NCBI GenBank assembly: GCA_044508835.1
Contig: JBIQHD010000016.1
Coordinates: 37,148-101,147 of the forward strand
Source of the DNA: JAKFDI01 sp044508835
Lineage (GTDB): Bacteria; Pseudomonadota; Gammaproteobacteria; Burkholderiales; Burkholderiaceae_C
Direction: 5' to 3'
DNA length: 64,000 nucleotides
The translations under genes and the position numbers were made by a program. Under the pieces are notes generated by a model that had not been told where the DNA came from, searched no databases, and saw only the letters and a program-made list of their open reading frames with translations. This document shows positions 6,878 to 13,632 of this stretch, one piece after another; positions within the stretch are counted from its first letter, which is position 1, and each line of letters opens with the position of its first letter.

Positions 6878-8268
6878 GCTGCGACCTTCCGGCGGCGCTT
6901 GGCGGTTGCTATGTCCGTCACTGCGGCAGGAGGCTTCGCCTGAAGCCGATCTGCCCACAGCGCCAGCGCCGCACGCTTCTCGGGCATGTAGTCGTGCCGG
7001 TCATAGTGCCGCGCCTGGATGCCGCCTAGCCCGTGGCTCTGAATCTGAGCGCGGACATCGGTGCTCACGCCCATCGCGGCGAGGTGCGTCTCTGCCGTGC
7101 GGCGAAGGTCACGCAGTTGGAACGGCCCGCGTTCCAATTCCTTCGCCGTCTTCATCGCGTCGCAGATTTCGCCGACGAGCGCGCCCACCGTCTCTTTGCG
7201 CGTCGCACCGAAGATCAGCGCATCGGGCGTCTCGCAGGCACCCTTGCGGCGCTTGAGCATGGGCGCCAGCTCAGCCGGGATCGGCAGCAGATGGCGCCGC
7301 GGGTTCGCGTGCCGGTTGCGACCCTTGATGTCGAGCAGCACCAGCGAGCCGCCGGACGTGTCGACATCGTTTGCTGTCAGGCGGAGCAGTTGCGTCGGAC
7401 GCTGGCCGCCGAGCAGCACGCAGGCGCGCAGCGCATCCGTTGCCGGGCTCGCGGGCAGGGCGGTGACGCGACTCCAGAAGGCGACCAGTTCCGGCAGGGT
7501 CAGTGCCCTGTCGAGCGCTCGATTGAACTTCGACAGGCTCGGCAGCCGCTCTATCGGGTTCGCCTCCACGTCGAAGGCGCTCAGGCCCTCGGGGATGGTC
7601 GGGTCAAGCCCGGCGCGCATGGCAAGGCTATAGGCGGCGCGCAGGTAAGCACGTAGCTTTGCGGCGGTGCGGCCCTTGCCATCCTCGATCAGCCGAGCCA
7701 GCACGTCGCGAAACTGCTCCGCCTTTACAGCGGCAGCGGGGAGGGCGGCCACCTCAGGGAAGGCGGCCTTCACATGCAGCCGCAGGATGTTCTCTGCGTC
7801 GTAGTAGCTCTGCCGTCCTACGAGCGTCTTGACGTATGCGTCTATGAGGGCTGACAGGCTACCGCGCAGAGCCTTGCGTTGTGCGGCCTCCTTTGCTCGC
7901 TCGCTGGCCTCCCGCGCCTCGGCAGCCGCCGCCGCTTCGCGCTCGAAGTGTTGGCGCAGGTCGCGCACACCGGACTGATACAGCCGCGTCAGTTCGCCGG
8001 CCTGCTTGCGTGCCGCCTCGACCGTCAGGCCCTCGATGCCCTTCGGGTCGAAGCTGGCGATGCGCATTGTGTCGCGCCGGCCGGCGTTGTCGCTGTAGCG
8101 GAACATGAAGATGCGCGCCCCCGCGGGCGTGCAGCGGCACATGAAGCGGCCTTCCCCGCGGGCGCCGGGGTCGGTCAGCCATACATCGCTGTTCGATTCC
8201 CTGGCGCTCAGGGTGGCCGCCTCAATCTGGCGCGGCGTGAACTTGCCGGCCTTCCTGGCAATGGTCAT
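6874..8268 (-). CDS. Tyrosine recombinase/integrase of the island
   Basis: A 464-residue site-specific recombinase. The N-terminal half has the arm-binding domain and an Ala/Glu-rich linker helix (residues 105-135). The catalytic domain shows Arg290 (GGQRPTQLLRL), box II RDLRRT at 386-391 and SHGLGG...HYDRHDY with His412 and the nucleophile Tyr422. The usual His of the HxxR box is Arg386 here, a variant seen in part of the family. The enzyme would integrate the element at the tRNA-Lys 3' end found 880 nt to the right. Length and motifs are normal, so it appears intact. Confidence 0.92.
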   Translation of the reverse strand: MTIARKAGKFTPRQIEAATLSARESNSDVWLTDPGARGEGRFMCRCTPAGARIFMFRYSDNAGRRDTMRIASFDPKGIEGLTVEAARKQAGELTRLYQSGVRDLRQHFEREAAAAAEAREASERAKEAAQRKALRGSLSALIDAYVKTLVGRQSYYDAENILRLHVKAAFPEVAALPAAAVKAEQFRDVLARLIEDGKGRTAAKLRAYLRAAYSLAMRAGLDPTIPEGLSAFDVEANPIERLPSLSKFNRALDRALTLPELVAFWSRVTALPASPATDALRACVLLGGQRPTQLLRLTANDVDTSGGSLVLLDIKGRNRHANPRRHLLPIPAELAPMLKRRKGACETPDALIFGATRKETVGALVGEICDAMKTAKELERGPFQLRDLRRTAETHLAAMGVSTDVRAQIQSHGLGGIQARHYDRHDYMPEKRAALALWADRLQAKPPAAVTDIATAKRRRKVAA

Positions 8269-8345
8269 TGTGCTTTCTCGCGCACCTCAGGAGAAAGTGC
8301 CGCGTCAGGCCGGTGAGGTAGCCGGCCTGGCGCGGCCATGCAAGT

Positions 8346-8636
8346 CTAGGCGGATGCTTGGTGCGGATCGCCGATCAGGCAGTCGGAAAGCTTCTTGATC
8401 CGCGCGATTTCGTCAGGCGGGTTCGACCACTTCCTCCGATCGACGGCACGCACGGCGACGTCAAGGGGTTCGACAACCAATGTGCCGCGCGGGTCCGTCA
8501 TCTCGCACGTGAATACGCCAGCCTTGTTCCGAATCGCGTGAAGCTCCCAAGACGTGATTTCAGCCATGGCGCACCTCAGATAGTCGAGAAGTGGCTCGCC
8601 GTCGACGGCCGGCGTGGTGGTTGCATGTTCAGCCAT
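8346..8636 (-). CDS. Hypothetical island protein
   Basis: A 96-residue soluble protein starting MAEHATTTPAVDGEPLL. Its core (WELHAIRNKAGVFTCEMTD, then GTLVVEPLDVAVRAVDRRKW) looks like a small beta-sheet domain. It begins 8 nt inside the end of the upstream 89-residue gene, so the two are probably translated together. The position between the integrase and the attachment site is where early accessory genes of islands lie. No family recognised. Confidence 0.55.
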   Translation of the reverse strand: MAEHATTTPAVDGEPLLDYLRCAMAEITSWELHAIRNKAGVFTCEMTDPRGTLVVEPLDVAVRAVDRRKWSNPPDEIARIKKLSDCLIGDPHQASA

Positions 8637-8898
8637 TGCAGGTCTCCGCTTCACCCGCAACCCGCTGGGCTGCCAGTTCGATCATGTAGCGATCGGCCTC
8701 TTGGTGCACGGCGTCGACTTCCGCTTTCGCGAAGTCCACCAAGTACTCGATGTCTGTACTGCTGGAATCCCCTGCAAGTGCTGCAATTCCTTCGAGAAGC
8801 GCCATTGCGCGAAAGATGTGCTCCCTTTGCCCCGTCAGCAGATCCTCGATGGAGCAAGGGGCAGGGTCTGCCAGCGGCCTTACAGTTTCAGTAGCCAT
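8629..8898 (-). CDS. Hypothetical helical island protein
   Basis: An 89-residue, acidic and mainly helical protein (EHIFRAMALLEGIAALAGD, then IEYLVDFAKAEVDAVHQEA). The pattern resembles small phage proteins encoded near integrases that have no assigned role (DUF-type). The start at 8898 follows aaagga about 10 nt upstream. It is the first gene at the right end of the island and may be transcribed leftwards with the next gene. Confidence 0.55.
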   Translation of the reverse strand: MATETVRPLADPAPCSIEDLLTGQREHIFRAMALLEGIAALAGDSSSTDIEYLVDFAKAEVDAVHQEADRYMIELAAQRVAGEAETCNG

Positions 8899-9144
8899 GG
8901 TGTGCGTGTCCTTTCAGGGTTGCACGTTGTGGTAGGCCGGTCGAGGTGGTAACGACACCTCGGCCGACCGCTACACCGGCCGCGAAGCTGGCGCTCCGTT
9001 GCCGTATGGTTGCCGTTCGCATCAGGCTCGAAGCGAATCAACGGCAACACATACGGACAATGTATCGCACTAAGTGATTGATTTGCAAGGGATTGAGGCG
9101 AGCCATTCGCACAGTGGCGAACCGATGCGGAATCGGCTTTGGGT
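8899..9144. other. Non-coding right end of the island
   Basis: No credible gene is present between the last island gene and the attachment site. Two short inverted repeats near the end (ttcgc/gcgaa around 9105-9120 and ccgat/atcgg around 9123-9136) could be integrase or excisionase arm sites, or simply chance. The AT content rises around 9046-9090, as expected for an early promoter, but no clear -35/-10 pair is visible. Confidence 0.4.
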
Positions 9145-9191
9145 GACTCTTAATCCGTAGGTCGAGTGTTCGAGTCACTCAGGGCCCACCA
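9145..9191 (+). other. Attachment site: 3' remnant of tRNA-Lys(CTT)
   Basis: The 47 nt contain the anticodon arm with CTCTTAAT (anticodon CTT), the variable region, the T arm (gtgttcgagtcac), the acceptor 3' strand agggccc and CCA. The sequence upstream cannot form the 5' half of a tRNA, so this is a displaced 3' end, the signature of integration into a tRNA gene. The intact tRNA-Lys should lie at the left end of the island, outside the window. The integrase gene is at this end, distal to the intact tRNA. Confidence 0.85.
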
Positions 9192-9196
9192 AGACG

Positions 9197-9233
9197 AACG
9201 GGTTACCGGCGAGAGCCGGTAACCCGTTTTTTT
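9197..9233 (+). terminator. Rho-independent terminator of the tRNA-Lys locus
   Basis: A 14-bp perfect stem (9197-9210 with 9215-9228), loop gaga, followed by a run of seven or eight T (9226-9233). It lies 5 nt after the CCA of the tRNA remnant, so it is probably the original terminator of the host tRNA-Lys gene. It also separates the island from the YdcF gene. Confidence 0.9.
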
Positions 9234-9254
9234 ATCGCCGCCGGCGCAGGGGGC

Positions 9255-10067
9255 TCAGGCGCCCATCAGCCGCCCGAGCCATTCGCGCAGCGCGAGCGTG
9301 ACGCGCCGGTGGCCGGTGCTCGTCGGCAGCCAGTCGAACATCGGCGCCTCGGCGCGCGCGGCCAGGCCCATCGGGGCGGCCTCGATGGTGATGCCCGTCC
9401 TGGCCGCCGCTTCTTCGAACGCCCGCTGGGCGCGCGGCATGTGCACGCCGTGGGTGACGACGAGCACGTGGGTGATGCCGGCCCGCTGCAGCAGCGGCAG
9501 CGTGAGGCGGGCGTTCTCGCGCGTGTCGCGCGAATGCTCTTCGGTCCAGCGCAGCGGCAGCTTGAACTCCTGCGCGGCCACGCGCGCGGCGGCCTGCGCC
9601 TCGGGCAGGCTCGGCCCGGCGGCCCAGCCGGCGCCGCCGCTGAAGCCCACGGCGATGCCGGTCTCGCGGGCGAGCCACAGGCCGTAGCGCAGCCGTTCGA
9701 GCGAGGGCCAGCGCAGGTTGGACACGCCGTACTCCGGCGCATAGGGCTCGATGCCGCCGCCGAGCACGATGATGGCCGTGCGCGCCTTGCCCGGGGTGTC
9801 GGCCTTCAGCGCCGCGACGCGGTCGAGGCTGAGCGCCGGCGGCACGCGCACGAGCGTCTGCTCGAGAAAGCGGCCGGCGCCGGTGCAGTGGGAGAGCCAC
9901 AGCCCCGCGACGCTCAGCACGATCAGGAACCAGCCGAGCCCGCGGCGCGGCAGGATGAGGCGCGCGCCGACCAGCAGCAGCACGAGGAACGGAACGGGCG
10001 GCAGGACGAGCGCCGTGAGGATGGGCTTCCAGGCCTGGATGCCCAGCATTTCGAACAGGCCGTTCAC
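9255..10067 (-). CDS. YdcF/SanA family (DUF218) membrane protein
   Basis: A 270-residue protein starting with GTG at 10067; the start is fixed by ggaggga six nt upstream. Two N-terminal membrane helices (ALVLPPVPFLVLLLVGARL and GWFLIVLSVAGLWL) are followed by the DUF218 domain: TAIIVLGGGI, then GLWLARETGIAVGFSGG, EEHSRDTRENA and VLVVTHGVHMPRAQRAFE. In this family the polar residues of these motifs form a Rossmann-like site of unknown substrate; E. coli relatives (ElyC, SanA) affect envelope integrity. It is divergent from the TonB receptor at 10293. The exact role in this organism is not known. Confidence 0.85.
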   Translation of the reverse strand: MNGLFEMLGIQAWKPILTALVLPPVPFLVLLLVGARLILPRRGLGWFLIVLSVAGLWLSHCTGAGRFLEQTLVRVPPALSLDRVAALKADTPGKARTAIIVLGGGIEPYAPEYGVSNLRWPSLERLRYGLWLARETGIAVGFSGGAGWAAGPSLPEAQAAARVAAQEFKLPLRWTEEHSRDTRENARLTLPLLQRAGITHVLVVTHGVHMPRAQRAFEEAAARTGITIEAAPMGLAARAEAPMFDWLPTSTGHRRVTLALREWLGRLMGA

Positions 10068-10292
10068 GCAAGTCCCTCCGACGATGCCGCCTTGTTGTGT
10101 GGATGCCCCGTGCCGGCGGGGCTCGCGCTTGGAGCGGCGATTGTGCCGAAGGTGCCCCGGCGTGGCACGCCGCGCGGCCCCGCACGCCGCGCGGTGGCCG
10201 GGCAGGGCCGCAGCACGGTGGCGCGGCTCCGATCGATACTGCACGGTCCCGGCCGCCGCCGTCGCCGGGCACTTCAGCAAAGGACGCCTCCG

Positions 10293-12431
10293 ATGCGCAC
10301 GCCGACCGCCGCGGCTCCCGCCGTTTTCGCCCCGCCGCTCGCCGTACTGCTCGCCGCGCTCGGCGCCGGCGGCGAGGCGCGGGCGCAGCAGAGCGCCGAA
10401 GCGTCGCTCGACACGGTGGTGATCAGCGCGCAGCGCAGCCGGCAGAGCAGCTTCGACGCGCCGGCGGCGGTGTCGTCGGTCTCGCGCGAGGCGATCGAGC
10501 TCGCCGGGCCGCAGGTGAACCTGTCCGAGGCGCTGAACCGCCTGCCCGGCATCACGGTGCTGAACCGGCAGAACTATGCGCAGGACCTGCAGATGTCGAT
10601 CCGCGGCTTCGGCTCGCGCGCCACCTTCGGCATCCGCGGCGTGCGGCTCATCGTCGACGGCATCCCGGCCACCATGCCCGACGGCCAGGGCCAGGCGTCG
10701 ACCGCCGTGCTGTCGTCGGCGGGCCGCATCGAGGTGCTGCGCGGCCCGCTGGCGCAGCTCTACGGCAACGCCGCCGGCGGCGTGGTGCAGGTCTTCACCG
10801 AGGACGACGCGCCGCGGCCCACCGCCACGCTGGGCACCTCGGCCGGCCCCTACGGCCAGTGGCGGCTGGGCGCCAAGTTCAGCACCAGCACGCCCGGCTG
10901 GGGGCTGACGGTCGACGGCTCGCATTTCCGCACCGACGGCTACCGCCCGCACAGCGACGCGCAGCGCGGCCAGCTCAACGCGCGCTGGCAGGCGGCGCTC
11001 ACGCCGCGCACCGACCTGCGGGTGGTGCTGAACGCGCTCGACCAGCCGGTCTCGCACGACCCGGGCGGGCTCACGCGCGCCGACTGGGAGGCCGATCCGC
11101 GCCGCACGCACCCCGGCGCCATCGGCCAGGACGCGCGCAAGAACGTGCGCCAGCAGCAGATCGGCGCGGTGATCGAGCACCGGTTGTCCGAGCGCACCGA
11201 GCTCAGCGGCCGCGTCTATGCCGGGGCGCGCGACCTCGACAACGCGCTGTCGATCCCGCCCGCCGCGCAGGACGCGCCCACCTCCAGCGGCGGCATGGTG
11301 CAGCTCGACCGCAGCTACCAGGGTGCGGCGCTGCAGGTGGCGCACGCGGGGCGGCTGGATGCCGAGCGCGGCTGGCGCGTCACGGCGGGCGTCGAGATCG
11401 AGCGCATGAGCGAGGACCGCCGCGGGTTCCGCAACGATGGCGGCGTGCAGGGCGCGCTCAAGCGCGACGAGCGCGACACCGTCTCCAACCACGACGCCTT
11501 CGCGCAGCTCGCCGTCGACGTGGCGCGCGACTGGACGGTCACCGGCGGCGCGCGGTCGAGCCGGGTGAAGTTCCGCTCGAAGGACCGCTTCATCGTGCCC
11601 GGCAACGGCGACGACAGCGGCGGCGCCGACTACGACGCGGTGAACCCGGTGCTGGGCGTCGCCTGGCGCGCCACGCCGGCGCTGAACCTGTACGCCAACG
11701 CCGGGCGGGGCTTCGAGACGCCCACCTTCTCGGAGCTCGCCTACCGGCCCGCGGGCGACGGGCTCAACACGGCGCTCAACGCCTCGCGCAGCCGCCATGC
11801 CGAGATCGGCGCCAAGTGGAAGCTCTCGGCGACGCAGCGCCTGGACGTGGCGCTGTTCGACATCCGCACCAGCGATGAGATCGTCGTCGCCACCAGCGCG
11901 GGCGGGCGCTCGACCTACCGCAACGCCGGGCGCACGACGCGCCGCGGCATCGAGCTGTCGCACACGGCGCGCCTGGCCGAGGGCCTGCACTCGACGCTCA
12001 GCCTGAGCGCGATGCGCGCGCGCTTCGCCGACCCCTTCACGAGCGGCAGCGGCGCGGGCGCGACCACCGTGCCCGCCGGCAACCGCCTGCCCGGCACGCC
12101 CGAGCGCACGCTGTTCGCGGAGCTCGCCTGGGCGCCGAAGAACGCCTGGGGCGGCTTCAACGCCGCGGTGGAGGTGGTGCACCGCAGCCGGCTCTTCGTC
12201 AACGACGCGAATGACGATGCCGCGCCCGCGGCCACGGTCGTCAACCTGCGCGCGGCGCTGTCGCAGCAGGCGGGGAACTGGCGTTTCAGCGAGCTGCTGC
12301 GCATCGAGAACGCGGGCGATCGCCGGTACGCCGGCTCGGTGATCGTCAACGACGGCAACGGCCGCTACTTCGAGCCGGCGCTGCCGCGCCACTGGCTGCT
12401 GGGCGTGACGGCGCGCTACGAGTTCCGCTAG
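10293..12431 (+). CDS. pqqU: TonB-dependent receptor, PqqU (YncD)-like
   Basis: A 712-residue outer-membrane receptor with a signal peptide (cleavage near residue 32), a TonB-box-like DTVVISAQ, a plug domain and a C-terminal beta-barrel ending in RYEFR (terminal aromatic-x pattern). The plug carries long stretches like E. coli YncD/PqqU as I remember it: NRQNYAQDLQMSIRGFGSR and VDGIPATMPDGQGQAS. PqqU imports the redox cofactor pyrroloquinoline quinone. I therefore infer PQQ as ligand; no PQQ-dependent dehydrogenase or pqq synthesis gene is in the window. It has its own ribosome site (aaagga) and lies between a divergent YdcF gene and msrA. Confidence 0.75.
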   Translation: MRTPTAAAPAVFAPPLAVLLAALGAGGEARAQQSAEASLDTVVISAQRSRQSSFDAPAAVSSVSREAIELAGPQVNLSEALNRLPGITVLNRQNYAQDLQMSIRGFGSRATFGIRGVRLIVDGIPATMPDGQGQASTAVLSSAGRIEVLRGPLAQLYGNAAGGVVQVFTEDDAPRPTATLGTSAGPYGQWRLGAKFSTSTPGWGLTVDGSHFRTDGYRPHSDAQRGQLNARWQAALTPRTDLRVVLNALDQPVSHDPGGLTRADWEADPRRTHPGAIGQDARKNVRQQQIGAVIEHRLSERTELSGRVYAGARDLDNALSIPPAAQDAPTSSGGMVQLDRSYQGAALQVAHAGRLDAERGWRVTAGVEIERMSEDRRGFRNDGGVQGALKRDERDTVSNHDAFAQLAVDVARDWTVTGGARSSRVKFRSKDRFIVPGNGDDSGGADYDAVNPVLGVAWRATPALNLYANAGRGFETPTFSELAYRPAGDGLNTALNASRSRHAEIGAKWKLSATQRLDVALFDIRTSDEIVVATSAGGRSTYRNAGRTTRRGIELSHTARLAEGLHSTLSLSAMRARFADPFTSGSGAGATTVPAGNRLPGTPERTLFAELAWAPKNAWGGFNAAVEVVHRSRLFVNDANDDAAPAATVVNLRAALSQQAGNWRFSELLRIENAGDRRYAGSVIVNDGNGRYFEPALPRHWLLGVTARYEFR

Positions 12432-12470
12432 CCGCCTCCGCCAGCCGCCTCCGCCAGCCGCGTCCGTTAG
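12432..12470. repeat. 13-nt tandem repeat after the PqqU stop codon
   Basis: Directly after the stop codon, two identical 13-nt copies (ccgcctccgccag) are followed by a third with three changes (12458-12470). No stem or T-run is formed, so it is not a terminator. Probably slippage; no function is indicated. Confidence 0.6.
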
Positions 12471-12543
12471 CCCCGGCGGCGGCCCGGAAAGGCGGTCGTC
12501 CGCACAATGGCGGCTTCGCCGATCCACCGCCGGAGCCTCCACC

Positions 12544-13077
12544 ATGACCACAGCCACCGAAACCATCACCCTCGGCGGCGGCTGCTTCTGGTGCACGGAG
12601 GCGGTGTTCGAGCGCGTCGACGGCGTCACGGCGGTGGAGTCGGGCTACAGCAACGGCCACGTGCCCCATCCGAGCTACGAGCAGGTGTGCACCGGCGACA
12701 CGGGCCACAGCGAGGTGGTGCGCGTGAGCTTCGACCCGGCGCGCATCACGCTGCGCGAGGTGCTCGAGATCTTCTTCACCGTGCACGACGCCACGCAGCT
12801 CAACCGGCAGGGCAACGACGTCGGCACGCAGTACCGCTCGGGCATCTACTTCCACGACGAGGAACAGCAGCGCATCGCGCGCGCGGTGATCGACGAGGTG
12901 AACGCGGCGTCCGGCGGCCGCGTGGTGACCGAGCTGCTGCCCGAGAGCAACTACTCGCGCGCCGAGGACTACCACCAGCACTACTTCGCCAACCATCCGA
13001 ACCAGGGCTATTGCGCGATGGTCGTGGCGCCGAAGGTGGAGAAGTTCCGCAAGACCTTCGCGAGCCGCGTGAAGTGA
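12544..13077 (+). CDS. msrA: Peptide-methionine (S)-S-oxide reductase MsrA
   Basis: A 177-residue cytoplasmic enzyme that reduces methionine-S-sulfoxide in proteins and free Met. The catalytic motif GGGCFWC has Cys14, with a second Cys17; a resolving Cys lies in NQGYCAMV near residue 158. Other family motifs are VESGYSNGHVPHPSYEQVC, GHSEVV and YHQHYFANHP. The length and all catalytic residues are normal. It stands alone between the two TonB receptor loci, with a probable start preceded by gccggagcc. Confidence 0.95.
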   Translation: MTTATETITLGGGCFWCTEAVFERVDGVTAVESGYSNGHVPHPSYEQVCTGDTGHSEVVRVSFDPARITLREVLEIFFTVHDATQLNRQGNDVGTQYRSGIYFHDEEQQRIARAVIDEVNAASGGRVVTELLPESNYSRAEDYHQHYFANHPNQGYCAMVVAPKVEKFRKTFASRVK

Positions 13078-13147
13078 CCGCGCGGGCGGCCGCGCCGCAC
13101 GGCCGGCGCGCGGTTGATATGCTCTGCGCCCCACGCACGCCCCAGCG

Positions 13148-13519
13148 ATGACCTCCCGCCCACGCCGTTCCCGCACCGCCTGCGTCGCCGCGCTCCTCGC
13201 GGCGATGGTGCTGCTGCAGTGGTTCGGGCTGGTGCACCGGGTGGCCCATGCGCCGCACCTGGCCGCGCTGCATGCGGTCAGCGCGGAGCCGGCGCACGAC
13301 GGTCCGCACGGGGTGTTCGACGCGCTGTTCGGCACGCACCACAGCGACGTCGACTGCCAGCTCTTCGACCAGCTGGCGCATGCGCACACGCTGGCGTCCT
13401 TCGTGCCGCCGCCGATGCCGGCGCTGCCGCCGCCCGCCGTGCCGCAGGTGCACGAGAGCTGGCACCTCGCCGCCCAGTCGGCAGGCTACCTCGCGCGCGG
13501 GCCGCCCCGGCTCGCCTGA
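13148..13519 (+). CDS. His-rich secreted or membrane-anchored small protein
   Basis: A 123-residue protein with a basic N-terminus and one hydrophobic segment (CVAALLAAMVLLQWFGLV), probably a signal peptide or anchor. The mature part has at least ten His residues in the clusters HRVAHAPHLAALH, GTHHSDVDCQLFD and LAHAH, and one Cys, a plausible metal-binding pattern. It is followed 113 nt later by the ZnuD-like receptor, so a periplasmic zinc-handling role is inferred. I do not recognise a named family; proteins of this kind are often next to metal TonB receptors in related bacteria. Confidence 0.6.
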   Translation: MTSRPRRSRTACVAALLAAMVLLQWFGLVHRVAHAPHLAALHAVSAEPAHDGPHGVFDALFGTHHSDVDCQLFDQLAHAHTLASFVPPPMPALPPPAVPQVHESWHLAAQSAGYLARGPPRLA

Positions 13520-13578
13520 AGCACGGGCCGTCCGCGGCCCGAGTCCTTCCCGGCCGCCGCGTGCGGCCGCCCGGTGGC

Positions 13579-13603
13579 GCCCGGGCCGTGCAACGGCCCG
13601 GGC
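13579..13603. other. Strong hairpin between the His-rich gene and the receptor
   Basis: An 11-bp perfect stem (gcccgggccgt, 13579-13589, with 13593-13603) and a 3-nt loop, without a T-run. It could stabilise or attenuate the transcript between the two genes; it does not look like an intrinsic terminator. Confidence 0.45.
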
Positions 13604-13632
13604 GGCCACGCCTGCTTCCGTGCGAGTCTTCC

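Noticed and set aside
9071..9191. Complete tRNA-Lys gene
   Set aside because: Only the anticodon arm and 3' half are present; the upstream sequence cannot form a D arm or acceptor 5' strand. It is an attachment-site remnant.
9255..12629. Very long minus-strand open frame of 1124 codons
   Set aside because: Most of it is antisense to the PqqU receptor and rich in Arg/Ala/Gly, as expected from GC-rich shadow frames. Only its end (the YdcF protein, from GTG 10067) is a real gene.
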